Source: Thermoplasmata archaeon (lineage in GTDB: Archaea > Thermoplasmatota > Thermoplasmata > Lutacidiplasmatales > UBA184). From it: DNA of 47,242 bases. The stretch spans positions 1-47,242 of the forward strand of contig JAKATE010000001.1 of assembly GCA_021828085.1 (NCBI GenBank), read 5' to 3'. Below, piece after piece: positions 1 through 8,519 of this stretch. The position numbers were made by a program, and so were the translations under genes. How positions within the stretch are numbered: the first letter of the stretch is position 1; every line of letters begins with the position of its first letter. The notes under the pieces were generated by a model. The model saw only the letters and a program-made list of their open reading frames with translations, was not told the DNA's origin and did no database searches.

Positions 1-227
1 TCTGGGTCATCCTGACCCTGCTCGCCCTTGCGGGGATCGCCTGCGGGATCCTCGGCTACAGCTCCTTCGCGAGCGCGCTCGGGGGACAGGCCGTCCTCCT
101 CATGACCGTCCTCGGGGCGCTCGGCACCGCGGGATTCCTGTTCTTCCTCTATCTCACGCTCGGGGTGCTCTATCGGCTGGACCGCCTCCGCCACCCGCTC
201 TCGCGCCGTTTCCGGATCTTCGAGTGA
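1..227 (+). CDS. C-terminal part of a small membrane protein (5' end outside window)
   Basis: An open frame enters from the left edge (first full codon at base 3) and ends at TGA 225-227, giving 74 visible residues. Two hydrophobic segments are clear (about residues 3-24 and 31-56), followed by a basic tail rich in Arg. The stop lies six bases before the start of the oxidase subunit I gene, so the two are almost certainly co-transcribed. It could be an accessory oxidase subunit, but no family is recognisable from the fragment. Confidence 0.6.
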   Translation, partial: WVILTLLALAGIACGILGYSSFASALGGQAVLLMTVLGALGTAGFLFFLYLTLGVLYRLDRLRHPLSRRFRIFE

Positions 228-233
228 GGAAGG

Positions 234-2489
234 ATGCGTAGCGGTCTGGTCCTCCTGGGCGTCGTCCTTCTCGTCGTCGGCGGCGCGCTCCTCGTCTCCC
301 CCGCCCATCCCACCTTCAGCTTCGAGGTCACCGGCGTCCCCGCCGGCTCGACCGGCCCTCAGCCGATCAATCCCTCCCAGGTGGTCGGCTACAGCGCCCC
401 CTACGGCCTCGGGCAGGACGTGGTCTACAACGTGAGCTGGGTGAGCAACGACAACACCACCGTGATGCAGGTCTTCTCCTGCGGAACGGATCCCTCCTGC
501 TCGACCCTGGGACCGCGCCTGGCCGTCCTGGGGGGCGCGTCGAACGGCTTCCAGCTGGACGTGGCCCCGGGGCAGTACTTCTACGTCAACAGCTCGACCC
601 CGCTGACCAGCCCCATCTCCGTCACCGTGACCGGTTACGCCCAGGGGGTCCTCGGCGAGATCGGGCTCTTCCCCTTCGCGGCGGGGGCCTTCCTCGCCCT
701 CGCCGGCTCGGTCACCTACCCGTCCGGGGTCGACGTCCCGGAGGGGCTCAGCCGCAAGCTCGACTACTACCTGGGGGGGATGATCCTGGTGCTGGCCGGC
801 GAAGGGGTCCTCGCCGGCTTCGTGCTCACCCTCCCCCCGCTCACCACCCCGGGCGTCGAGAGCACCTTCGGCTTCGCCCTCGGGTTCATGGCCCTGGGGG
901 GAGCGCTCCTCTTCCACGTCGTGGACGTGATCTACCGCGGACGGGATATCGCGGCCCAGAAGCTGGCGCGCCGGAGCACGCTACCGCGGTGGTTCCGCCG
1001 CTACGTGCTGCGCTGGCTGGTGACGACCGACCACAAGGAGATCGGCCTCCTCTACATCGTCTTCGCCTTCCTCATGTTCTTCGTCGGCGGGACCTACGCG
1101 ATCCTCATCCGGACGGACCTGGGGATCCCGGCCTTCGGGATCTCGGCGAGCCAGATCGGCATCTCCGCGGACATGTACTCCACGCTCTTCACCGAGCACG
1201 GGGTGATCATGATCTTCCTGTTCATCATGCCCCTCATGTCGGGGTTCGGCAACTACCTGCTCCCCACCATGGTCGGGGCGCGGGACATGGCCATGCCCCG
1301 GCTCAACAACTACGCCTTCTGGCTGCTCCCCCCGGCGGCCTTCCTCATCCTCATCTCCAACGCCAACGCGGGCTGGACCGGCTACGTCCCCCTGGCCACC
1401 CTCGAGCCCGGCCACGGCATCGATCTCTGGATCGCGGGGCTCCACATCCTCAGCGTCTCCTCCATCCTCGGCGCCGTCAACTTCATCCTCACGGTGGTGA
1501 AGCACCGCGCCCCGGGCGTGACCTACTGGAACATGCCCATCTTCGTCTGGTCGGTGTTCATCAACAGCTTCCTGGTGCTCGCCGCCATGCCCTCGCTCTC
1601 GGTGGCGCTGAGCATGATCCTCTCCGACCGGAACTTCGGCACGCACTTCACCTACGCGGTGAACGGCTCGCCCCTCGGGGGGCCGCTCATGTACCAGAAC
1701 CTGTTCTGGTTCTTCGGCCATCCCGAGGTCTACATCCTCATCCTCCCGGCCTTCGGTCTCGTCTCCACCGTCCTCCCCAAGATGGTCCGAAGGCACCTCT
1801 TCGGCTACACCGCCATGGCCCTCGCCATCGCCGCCATCGGCATCCTCGGCTTCGTGGTCTGGCAGCACCACATGTTCACCACGGGAGAGGCCACCGACGT
1901 GCGCTTCACCTTCATGCTCACCACCATGGCCATCGCGGTCCCCACCGGGGTGAAGATGTTCAACTGGCTCGGAACCATGTGGGGCGGCCACATCCGCCTG
2001 GAGACCCCCACCTGGTTCATCATCGCCTTCCTGACCATGTTCCTCATCGGAGGGCTCTCCGGCGTGATGCTCGGGAGCATCCCGGTGGACTACCTCGTCC
2101 ACGCCACCTACTTCGTGGTGGCGCACTTCCACTACACCATCCTCGGCGGCACGCTCATGGGCTCCTTCGCCGCCATCTACTTCCTCTACCCGATCATCAC
2201 CCGGCGCTGGTACAACCAGGAGCTCGCCAACTGGCACTTCGTCCTGAGCTACGTCGGGGCGAACATGCTGTTCTTCCCCATGTTCTTCCTCGGCATCGCC
2301 GGGATGCCCCGGCGGGTGTACACCTACCTGCCGTACATCCAGACCCCGGTGGGGCTCAACTTCGCCCAGCTGAACCTGCTCTCCACCATCGGCGCGGGGA
2401 TCTTCGGGATCGCGCAGCTGTTCTTCGTCTTCAACATGGTGATGAGCCGCTACCGCGGTACCCCCGCGGCGGAGGACCCGTGGGCGTGA
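234..2489 (+). CDS. coxA: Heme-copper oxidase subunit I with an N-terminal membrane/extracytoplasmic extension
   Basis: Catalytic subunit of a terminal oxidase, reducing O2 to water while pumping protons across the cytoplasmic membrane. The COX1 core begins near residue 258. Visible ligands are the low-spin heme His (about H322 in FTEHG), the CuB set H496 and H545-H546 (GHPEVY, QHHMF) with cross-link Tyr500, and H631/H633 (AHFH). The E498 of GHPEV, D351 and N358 (D-channel) and K574 (PTGVK, K-channel) are those of A1-type enzymes. The protein is 751 residues against roughly 520-560 for ordinary subunit I. The first ~255 residues add a signal/TM helix (2-24), a polar extracytoplasmic segment (25-135) and three more TM helices. 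ATG 234 follows GAGGAAGG directly. No subunit II or III gene is adjacent in the window. Confidence 0.97.
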   Translation: MRSGLVLLGVVLLVVGGALLVSPAHPTFSFEVTGVPAGSTGPQPINPSQVVGYSAPYGLGQDVVYNVSWVSNDNTTVMQVFSCGTDPSCSTLGPRLAVLGGASNGFQLDVAPGQYFYVNSSTPLTSPISVTVTGYAQGVLGEIGLFPFAAGAFLALAGSVTYPSGVDVPEGLSRKLDYYLGGMILVLAGEGVLAGFVLTLPPLTTPGVESTFGFALGFMALGGALLFHVVDVIYRGRDIAAQKLARRSTLPRWFRRYVLRWLVTTDHKEIGLLYIVFAFLMFFVGGTYAILIRTDLGIPAFGISASQIGISADMYSTLFTEHGVIMIFLFIMPLMSGFGNYLLPTMVGARDMAMPRLNNYAFWLLPPAAFLILISNANAGWTGYVPLATLEPGHGIDLWIAGLHILSVSSILGAVNFILTVVKHRAPGVTYWNMPIFVWSVFINSFLVLAAMPSLSVALSMILSDRNFGTHFTYAVNGSPLGGPLMYQNLFWFFGHPEVYILILPAFGLVSTVLPKMVRRHLFGYTAMALAIAAIGILGFVVWQHHMFTTGEATDVRFTFMLTTMAIAVPTGVKMFNWLGTMWGGHIRLETPTWFIIAFLTMFLIGGLSGVMLGSIPVDYLVHATYFVVAHFHYTILGGTLMGSFAAIYFLYPIITRRWYNQELANWHFVLSYVGANMLFFPMFFLGIAGMPRRVYTYLPYIQTPVGLNFAQLNLLSTIGAGIFGIAQLFFVFNMVMSRYRGTPAAEDPWA

Positions 2490-3022
2490 GCCCCGCTTCC
2501 GAGGTCCCCCGCTCCGTCTGGGGCGACCGCTGGGTGCGCATCGCCTCCGTCGTCACCCTCGCCTGGACCTACGTGACCATCGTCGTCGGCGCGGACGTGA
2601 CCGCCACCGACTCGCAGCTCGCCTGCGTGAGCTGGCCCACGTGCACCGGCCAGAGCCTGCTGCCCACCTCGTACACGGGGGGCGTCCTCATCGAGTTCAC
2701 CCATCGGGTGGCCGCCCTGGTGCTGAGCCTGCTCATCCTCGCGCTCCTGGTGCTCATCCTCCGCTATGAGCGCCACCGCCGCTCGGTCCGGAGGCTCGGC
2801 GTCTTCGCCTTCGGGCTGTTGATCTTCCAGGCGGCCCTCGGCGCCGTCATCATCTTCACCCAGGCGGCGGCCGTGGTGGTCATCCTCCACCTGGCGGTCG
2901 CGACCCTCCTCTTCGCGGTCCTCCTGGTGGTGGCGCTCCTGGTGAACCTCCCTCATCTGCCCCCGCGGTGGCGCGTGAGCCTCTTCGGCGAGGAGGATGT
3001 CCGCGGATCCCCCGGGCCCTGA
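2486..3022 (+). CDS. ctaA: Half-size heme A synthase (CtaA/COX15 family)
   Basis: Converts heme O to heme A for the oxidase. The 178-residue protein has about four TM helices, half the size of bacterial CtaA, as is known for the Aeropyrum pernix enzyme. After the first helix the motif CVSWPTC carries the conserved extracytoplasmic cysteine pair. EFTHRVAAL supplies one heme His and VILHLAVA the second. The chosen start GTG 2486 overlaps the coxA stop as GTGA, a typical translational coupling. GTG 2480, two codons upstream, is the alternative and lies only four bases after GGAGG (2471-2475). The 3' end runs 26 bases into ctaB. Confidence 0.88.
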   Translation: MSPASEVPRSVWGDRWVRIASVVTLAWTYVTIVVGADVTATDSQLACVSWPTCTGQSLLPTSYTGGVLIEFTHRVAALVLSLLILALLVLILRYERHRRSVRRLGVFAFGLLIFQAALGAVIIFTQAAAVVVILHLAVATLLFAVLLVVALLVNLPHLPPRWRVSLFGEEDVRGSPGP

Positions 3023-3953
3023 AACGGGCCCCTCGGTCCTTGCGCGGGATGGGCCGGCGACCCCCCCGGACTCCCCCGCGAGGCTCCGGGACTATCTCAC
3101 GCTGACCAAGCCGGGGATCACTGGGCTCATCCTGCTCATGGCCGTGGCCGGCTTCTTCGCCGCTGATCCCTCCTACCCGCCCTCCTGGCTCTCGCTCGTC
3201 GAGCTGCTGGTGGCCGGCGGGCTCGCCTCCGCGGGGGCTGCGGCGCTCAACCACTGGTACGACCGGGATGTCGACCTTAGGATGAACCGGACGCGCCGCC
3301 GCCCAGTCCCTGCCGAGCGCGTCGGCCCGCGGGGAGCGCTCGTCGTGGGGATCTTCCTGAGCGCGCTCGGATGGTCCCTCGCCCTCGTCTGGCTTCCCCT
3401 GGAGGCCTTCCTCGCCATCGCCTCGGGAACCCTGGTCTACGTCGGGGTCTACACGATCTGGCTCAAGCGCCGGACCCGCTGGAACATCGTGGTCGGAGGC
3501 TACGCCGGGAGCGCCCCCGTCCTGGCCGGGGCCGCCGTCGCTGCGGGGCACATCGCCCTGGCCCCGGTGCTGCTCGCCCTCCTGGTCTTCCTGTGGACCC
3601 CGCCACACTTCTGGTCGCTCGCCCTCGTCCTCCGGGACGACTACGCCCGGGCGGACCTCCCCATGCTCCCCGTGGCGAACGATCCGGTCCGCTCGGGACG
3701 GAGCGTCTTCGCCAGCGGGCTGCTCCTCCTCCTGCCCACCTTGGCCTTCGCCGTCGTCCTCGGTGACTACGGCCTCTTCCTGGCCCTGGCCCTGGTCCTT
3801 GGCGTGGCCTTCGCCGGCCTGCTGGCCGGGCTCCTCCGGGACGTCAGCCGCAAGGTGGCCCTGCGGGCGTTCATCTTCTCCGGCTTCTATCTCATGGGGA
3901 TCGGGGTCGCGATGGTCGTGAACTGGCTCTACTACCGCTGGCCGGGGGTCTGA
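2997..3953 (+). CDS. ctaB: Protoheme IX farnesyltransferase (heme O synthase)
   Basis: UbiA-family membrane prenyltransferase that adds farnesyl to heme B, the step before heme A synthase. The first Mg-diphosphate motif is N85-HWYD89-RDVD93, and the second is D214-D215-YARADLPM. Both are intact, with about eight or nine TM helices and a normal length (318 residues). It is third in a coxA-ctaA-ctaB cassette and overlaps ctaA by 26 bases. AGGAGG abuts ATG 2997 with no spacing, and the first ~30 residues are Pro-rich and poorly conserved in appearance, so the exact start is less sure than the gene. Confidence 0.96.
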   Translation: MSADPPGPETGPSVLARDGPATPPDSPARLRDYLTLTKPGITGLILLMAVAGFFAADPSYPPSWLSLVELLVAGGLASAGAAALNHWYDRDVDLRMNRTRRRPVPAERVGPRGALVVGIFLSALGWSLALVWLPLEAFLAIASGTLVYVGVYTIWLKRRTRWNIVVGGYAGSAPVLAGAAVAAGHIALAPVLLALLVFLWTPPHFWSLALVLRDDYARADLPMLPVANDPVRSGRSVFASGLLLLLPTLAFAVVLGDYGLFLALALVLGVAFAGLLAGLLRDVSRKVALRAFIFSGFYLMGIGVAMVVNWLYYRWPGV

Positions 3954-3984
3954 GGCCGTTCCGGACGGCCTCCGGTCCACCGGA

Positions 3985-3993
3985 AGCTTATGG
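3985..3993 (+). promoter_or_regulatory. TATA-like element for the gene at 4018
   Basis: GCTTATG in an otherwise GC-rich gap, centred about 29 bases before ATG 4018. The spacing suggests a leaderless transcript, so the gene is probably not part of the oxidase operon. Confidence 0.45.
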
Positions 3994-4017
3994 GGGCGAC
4001 CCTCCCTCTCGCCGCGC

Positions 4018-4758
4018 ATGGCAGAGGATTTCGGGGGCCTGAACCCGACACGGACCCTCCAGCGAGTGCTCGAGAGCCTCGGCTACCGCCTCGAGGGGCT
4101 TCCCTCCGGGCGGCGCGTACCGGGAGCGGACTTCTGGGTGCATACCCCCGGCTTCCCCCCCCGGGCCCTTCCGGTCTTCTCCTCCCTCGCCGAGGGTTCG
4201 CGCCCTCCGGAGGCACCGGGGTCGCTCGCCTCGCGCTGGGCAGCCGGGGTCCGTGAGGCCCGGCCCGAGCCCCCGTGGGGGACCATCCTGGTGGTGGAGG
4301 GGGAGGAGAACGCGCGCCGCCTCGGGGAGGACCTCTCCCGGACCTCGCCGGAGCCGGACCCGCTCGCGCCGTTCTTCGCCCGGATCCTCATCCGCGACCC
4401 CTCGGCCCTCGAGGGCCAGAAGGTCTCCTGGCGCTGGGCCCGCCGCAAGGTCAACGGCCGCGAGCTGCTCACCTTGGCGACCGGGACCTTGGTCGGGCTC
4501 GCCCAGCGTTCCCTGGCCGAGTCCCCGGAGGAGGGCTTCAACGTCGATTTGGTCGGGATGCTCCGCGAGCTCAAGGGGACTCTCCTGGTGGACCTGGAAG
4601 GCTCGCTCGGGGTCGAATCCACCGAGGATGCCCTCTTCCTGCTCTATCAACTGGCCCAGCGGTACGGCTACGCCCCGGGCGCGCAGGGAGGGGACCTGCA
4701 CGAACTGCTGGTGAGGGCCCAGGGCCCGGCGAGCCGGCTTCCCTGGTTCGCCTTCTGA
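4018..4758 (+). CDS. Hypothetical protein, 246 aa
   Basis: No family recognised. The protein is soluble, with no TM segment or signal peptide. The middle has alternating beta/alpha patterns: WGTILVVEGEEN near residue 88, RILIRDPS near 122, and GTLLVDLEGSLG near 190. An Arg-rich stretch (WRWARRKVNGR) lies near residue 140. Codon third positions are strongly G/C, as in neighbouring genes, which supports coding. It has its own TATA-like element and ends 23 bases before the MFS gene, so the two may form an operon. Confidence 0.7.
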   Translation: MAEDFGGLNPTRTLQRVLESLGYRLEGLPSGRRVPGADFWVHTPGFPPRALPVFSSLAEGSRPPEAPGSLASRWAAGVREARPEPPWGTILVVEGEENARRLGEDLSRTSPEPDPLAPFFARILIRDPSALEGQKVSWRWARRKVNGRELLTLATGTLVGLAQRSLAESPEEGFNVDLVGMLRELKGTLLVDLEGSLGVESTEDALFLLYQLAQRYGYAPGAQGGDLHELLVRAQGPASRLPWFAF

Positions 4759-4781
4759 GCCTCCGCGGGCGGCGCGAGGAG

Positions 4782-6080
4782 ATGGGCACGCCCCCCGGAA
4801 CCCCGGAGCCCGCCTCCGGGGCCGCGGGAGAGCCGCTGCCGGGGGGGAGGAGCCCCCCCACGGGGCCGAGACTCGCCCCGGACTTCCCCCACTGGCGCCG
4901 TTCGCTCGCCTTTCTCACCACCAGCCGGATCCTCCGGAGCTTCGCCGCCGGCTTCCTCAACCTGGCGTTCCCTTACCTCATCCTCACCCAACTGCACGAA
5001 AGCGCGACGGTCCTCGGACTCCTCTACGCCGCCGGAGGGCTGTCCACGGCCGCCCTCGCCTTCGGCTTCGGGAGGTTCGGGACTCGGGTCCACCAGCGCT
5101 ACGGCTACTACCTCGCCCTCGCCCTTCTGCCGGTCGCCTGCCTGCTGCTCACCTTCCCGGGCTCGTTCCCCCTGGTCGCGCTGGGGGCCGCCCTCGGCGG
5201 GTTCAGTGCCACGGGCTCGCTCGCGGGCGGGGGCGTGGGCGGGGCGGTCCAGCCCTTCCAGACCGCCATCCTCTCCGACCTTGTCCCGCCGGCCGACCGG
5301 ACGCGCTGGCTCAGCGTACTGTCTTTCCTCAATGGGCTCAGTGCGGCCCTCGGTGCGCTCCTCGTGGCCGGTGTCTCCCTGGGAGAGCTCTTCCCTGTGG
5401 GTCTTGCCCTCTCGCTCGGCGCGCTCCTGTTGAGCCTCCCGATCGAGATCCGGGAGACCCGACGCGGCCATCGGCCCGCCTCCCGCTCCCGGCGCGCCAT
5501 CCGCCGGTTCACGGCCACGGGAATCCTCAACGGGTTCTCCCAGGGACTGCTCACCCCCTTCCTGATCCCGTTCTTCCTGCTCATCTACCATATCCCGGCC
5601 TCGGAGATGGCCTACTACACGGCGGCGAGCGGGACCTGCGCCACCGTCGCGCTGCTCTTCGCCCCCTGGCTCGAGCGGCGGCTGGGCTTCGTCCCCTCCA
5701 TCTCCTACACCCGGGGAGTGGGGGCGCTCCTCGCCATCGTGATGCCCTTCGTGAGGATCTTCCCGGTCTCGGTGGCGATCTACCTGGCCCTGCCGGCGCT
5801 CCGGGTCGCCGCGCTGCCGACGCAGACCTCCGCGCTCATGGGGATGGTGGCCCCCGCCGACCGGGCCGAGGCGAGCGGGACGAACCAGGCCGCCCGCGTC
5901 GCCGCGGCCGGGGGGGCCACCGCGCTCTCCGGCTTCACCATCGACGAGGTCGCCATCTCCGTCCCCTTCCTGGGCTACGCCGCCGCGGTCTACGCCAACG
6001 TCTACCTGTACATCCGCTTCTTCGGCTGGCAGGGACACAGTTCGGTCTACGACGAACCGGAGAAGGGGGAGGCGGGCTGA
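4782..6080 (+). CDS. Major facilitator superfamily transporter
   Basis: Membrane carrier of 432 residues with about 11-12 hydrophobic helices after a ~45-residue Pro/Gly-rich cytoplasmic N-terminus. The two halves are separated by a basic loop (RETRRGHRPASRSRRAIRR) near residue 230, as expected for MFS proteins. A PADRTRW loop between helices 4 and 5 and a PADRAEASG loop in the second half are equivalent to each other. ATG 4782 was chosen because it is preceded by GAGGAG and the upstream frame is low-complexity antisense-like sequence. Substrate unknown; drug or metabolite efflux is only a guess. Confidence 0.85.
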   Translation: MGTPPGTPEPASGAAGEPLPGGRSPPTGPRLAPDFPHWRRSLAFLTTSRILRSFAAGFLNLAFPYLILTQLHESATVLGLLYAAGGLSTAALAFGFGRFGTRVHQRYGYYLALALLPVACLLLTFPGSFPLVALGAALGGFSATGSLAGGGVGGAVQPFQTAILSDLVPPADRTRWLSVLSFLNGLSAALGALLVAGVSLGELFPVGLALSLGALLLSLPIEIRETRRGHRPASRSRRAIRRFTATGILNGFSQGLLTPFLIPFFLLIYHIPASEMAYYTAASGTCATVALLFAPWLERRLGFVPSISYTRGVGALLAIVMPFVRIFPVSVAIYLALPALRVAALPTQTSALMGMVAPADRAEASGTNQAARVAAAGGATALSGFTIDEVAISVPFLGYAAAVYANVYLYIRFFGWQGHSSVYDEPEKGEAG

Positions 6081-6087
6081 TCCCCCG

Positions 6088-6909
6088 TCAGCCCCGCGGA
6101 GGGCCGGGGGGTTGTCGGCCCGGAGCGAGGGAATAGACGTCGTAGGAGAGGGCCGGGACGAAGCCGAGCTTCAGCAGCGGAGAGGGACGGCCCCCCGGGA
6201 CGGAGAGGGCGAAGGGAAGCGTGGCCCCCGGGCCCTCCTCCCGGAGCACCCCGGCCACCAGCGCGCTCGCCGCCCCCCGGCCTCGGCTCTCCGGCTTGGT
6301 GGCGACCCCGTGGAGGGTGCTGCCGTAGGCGCTCCGGTGGAAGAGTCCAGCCGCCACCCACTCCCCTCCCGCGAGGGCCAGATAGGCGACCGTGCGGTCC
6401 CCCTGGTTCGGGTGGGACTCCGCCACGTCGAGGTATCGGACCAGTTCCTCGCGGAAGCGCTCCTCGGCGTAGAAGGTGGCGAAGTCCGTGCGTTCCTCCT
6501 CCCGGGCGGGGCGGACCTGGTAGCGTCCGTCCAGCTCCGGGAGGGGCTGGGGCCGCCAAGCGAAGATCTCCCGGGGAGCGCCCCCGCGCTTCTCGAAACC
6601 CTGGTCCTCGAGCGCCCGGACGAGCTCGGGCTGCGCCAGGCCGCACGGTAGCTCGAAGGAGGGCCGGAGCGCCCGCTGATAGTAGTGCTCGAGCGTCCGC
6701 TCGAGGAAGGCGCTCGTCCGCCCCCGGGAGACGCGGACGTCCTGGGCGTAGTTGAACCGGGGGACCGGGACGCGCTCGTTGACCACGAGGGTGGCCTCCG
6801 GGAGCTCCACGGCGTACCCGCCGAAGAGCAGCGCGAAGGCGCGGTCCTCGCGCAGCAGGCGCAGCCGCTCGGGAAGCCCGAGGGCCGTCGGGGAAGGGGG
6901 CTCGGGCAC
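6088..6909 (-). CDS. GNAT-family N-acetyltransferase
   Basis: 273 residues. The C-terminal half is a GNAT fold: a beta strand (TVAYLALAGGEWVAAGLF) leads into the acetyl-CoA pyrophosphate loop R209-G-R-G212 within GVATKPESRGRGAASALV. The N-terminal ~125 residues (with FNYAQDV and a conserved-looking LEHYYQRAL) form a separate domain, as in two-domain GNAT proteins of the YjdJ/FR47 type. It probably acetylates a small amine or protein N-terminus; the substrate cannot be read from sequence. It converges on the MFS gene, ending seven bases from it. Confidence 0.82.
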   Translation of the reverse strand: MPEPPSPTALGLPERLRLLREDRAFALLFGGYAVELPEATLVVNERVPVPRFNYAQDVRVSRGRTSAFLERTLEHYYQRALRPSFELPCGLAQPELVRALEDQGFEKRGGAPREIFAWRPQPLPELDGRYQVRPAREEERTDFATFYAEERFREELVRYLDVAESHPNQGDRTVAYLALAGGEWVAAGLFHRSAYGSTLHGVATKPESRGRGAASALVAGVLREEGPGATLPFALSVPGGRPSPLLKLGFVPALSYDVYSLAPGRQPPGPPRG

Positions 6910-6930
6910 GCGGACCGGAACGGGTGCAGG

Positions 6931-6939
6931 GGGATTAGC
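6931..6939 (-). promoter_or_regulatory. TATA-like element for the GNAT gene
   Basis: On the minus strand this reads GCTAATC, centred about 26 bases upstream of ATG 6909, the spacing expected for a leaderless archaeal transcript. Confidence 0.45.
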
Positions 6940-7037
6940 GATTGCGCCCGGGCAACGGCCGGCCCGAGACCCTCCGCGCCTCCTCTGCGCACGCGCGGAA
7001 AGGAAGGGGGCCTAGGACAGCGGGGGCTCAGCGAGCG

Positions 7038-7382
7038 TCAGCTCGCCGGCGATTCGTCGTCGTCATCCTCGTCCTCTTCGTCGTCCTCGGACTCCTCCTC
7101 CCCGTCGCCCTCGGCCTTCGCGTCCTCCTCCTCCATCTCCTCCTCGAAGGCCTCGGCGCAGTCCGGGCAGAGGAAGACGGTACGCCCGTCATCCATGTCC
7201 TCGACGACGGTCCAGCCCTCCTCCTCGAAGCGGAACGCCTCGAAGGGGGTCGGACCCAGGAGCCGGAGATGGGTGGAGTGACGGCATCCTTCCATGCCGC
7301 AGGCGACCGGGAAGGATGCGCTCCGCGGCCCGGCCGGGTTGGACCCTCCCCCGGGCGCGCCGGACGGACCTCTGCCGCTCAT
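7038..7382 (-). CDS. Small zinc-ribbon protein with acidic C-terminal tail
   Basis: 114 residues. Two cysteine pairs (CGMEGC near residue 28 and CPDC near 72), with a nearby His (RHSTH), are consistent with a zinc ribbon. The last ~38 residues are almost entirely Glu/Asp/Ser. The first ~25 residues are Gly/Pro-rich and may not be translated; an internal ATG (MEGC) is an alternative but would remove the first Cys. Acidic tails of this kind are common on proteins that dock on basic surfaces such as nucleic-acid-bound partners, but the function is unknown. Promoter spacing supports the annotated start. Confidence 0.65.
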   Translation of the reverse strand: MSGRGPSGAPGGGSNPAGPRSASFPVACGMEGCRHSTHLRLLGPTPFEAFRFEEEGWTVVEDMDDGRTVFLCPDCAEAFEEEMEEEDAKAEGDGEEESEDDEEDEDDDDESPAS

Positions 7383-7405
7383 GGGCGGACGAGGCGGGGA
7401 GCCCC

Positions 7406-7413
7406 ACTTAAGG
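7406..7413 (-). promoter_or_regulatory. TATA-like element for the zinc-ribbon gene
   Basis: CTTAAG, self-complementary, centred 28 bases upstream of ATG 7382 in a GC-rich gap between divergent genes. It could also contribute to transcription of the plus-strand gene at 7485, though it lies about 75 bases from that start. Confidence 0.5.
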
Positions 7414-7484
7414 TTGGCTCTCGAGGTTCCGGTACGGCCGGCTCCACCCCGAACCCATTTCTCCCCTTGGGCCTGGGAGCCGAC

Positions 7485-8501
7485 GTGCCGTCCGGAGAGC
7501 GGGAGGAGCCCGACGTCGCCGGGATCGTGCTCGTGGGAGGCCTGGGGACCCGGCTACGCCCGATCACCTACAGCGTGCCCAAGCAGCTCATCCCGGTGGC
7601 CGGCCAGCCGATCCTCTACCATGCGATGGACCTCCTCCCCCCCCGCGTCCGCCGGATCGTGCTCGCGTGCGGGTACAAGGCCGAGGCCTTCCGGGCCTAC
7701 CTGGCCGCCCACCCGTACCGCCGTCCCGTCACCCTCGTCCCCGAGTCGACCCCACTGGGGACCGGCGGGGGGCTCAAGAACGTGGCCGCCGAGGCGAGCG
7801 ACCCGTTCTTCCTCCTCAACGGCGACGTCATCGCGGGGTTCGATCTGGAAGAGCTCTGGGAGCTCCTCCAGGAGGAGGGGGGACTCGGGGCGATGAGCTT
7901 CCTCGAGGTGGAGGACCCGTCCCCGTACGGCGTGGCGACGTTCGACGGGCAGGGCCGGGTCCAGCGCTTCGTGGAGAAACCCCCCCGGGAGAGCGCCCCC
8001 TCCCGCTGGATCAACGCCGGTGCCTCGCTCTGGAGACGCGAGGTCCTCGGGGAGATCCCCGGGGGCCGGGAGGTGAGCTTCGAGAAGGAGGTCCTCCCGG
8101 GGCTGCTCCCCCGGGGCATCCTCGGCAAGTGCTACCGCGCCTGGTGGGAGGACGCCGGCACGCCGGAACGATTGCTCCACGCCCAGCGATTGCTCTTCGA
8201 CCACCCCCGCACCGACCGCTTCACCCCCTCTGCGCGTCTTCCCGGGGCCCGGGTGGTCCCGCCCGTCGCCGTGGGACGCGGCTGTGCCGGCGAGGGGGCG
8301 ACCGTGGGGCGCTACGTGACGCTCGGGGAAGGGGTGCGGCTCGGCGCGGGAAGCCAGGTGGAGGACTCCGTCCTCCTGGACGGGGTGACCGTGGGGGAAG
8401 GGGCCCGGATCGTCCGGAGCCTGGTCGGCCCGGGGTACGCTGTCCCGCCGGGGGCCGTGGTCGAGGGGGCCTGCCTCGCGAGGGTGGACCCCCCCGGCTG
8501 A
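7485..8501 (+). CDS. Sugar-1-phosphate nucleotidyltransferase with left-handed beta-helix tail
   Basis: Makes an NDP-sugar from a sugar 1-phosphate and NTP, for glycan or S-layer/lipid glycosylation. The catalytic domain (residues 10-240) shows the nucleotide loop GGLGTRLRP (18-26), K33, the metal-binding D114 in LNGDV, E164-K165 (FVEKPP), the WINAGAS motif and D223. Residues ~250-335 are hexapeptide-like repeats (VGEGARI, VGRYVTLGEGVRLG) typical of a left-handed beta-helix, as in archaeal GlmU/ManC-like enzymes. GTG 7485 was chosen because it places GG(x)GTRL at the usual distance from the N-terminus; TTG 7467 is possible. The precise sugar and nucleotide are not deducible. Confidence 0.9.
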   Translation: MPSGEREEPDVAGIVLVGGLGTRLRPITYSVPKQLIPVAGQPILYHAMDLLPPRVRRIVLACGYKAEAFRAYLAAHPYRRPVTLVPESTPLGTGGGLKNVAAEASDPFFLLNGDVIAGFDLEELWELLQEEGGLGAMSFLEVEDPSPYGVATFDGQGRVQRFVEKPPRESAPSRWINAGASLWRREVLGEIPGGREVSFEKEVLPGLLPRGILGKCYRAWWEDAGTPERLLHAQRLLFDHPRTDRFTPSARLPGARVVPPVAVGRGCAGEGATVGRYVTLGEGVRLGAGSQVEDSVLLDGVTVGEGARIVRSLVGPGYAVPPGAVVEGACLARVDPPG

Positions 8502-8519
8502 TCGGGCGTCCCGGGGGTC

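Noticed and set aside
981..2237. Minus-strand open frame of 418 codons opposite coxA
   Set aside because: Composed mainly of Glu, Gly, Asp, His and Val from the mirrored codons of a membrane protein; no start signal.
989..2479. Long open frame ahead of ctaA in the same frame
   Set aside because: It is the shifted reading of coxA, full of Pro/Arg/His; only the part from 2486 is heme A synthase.
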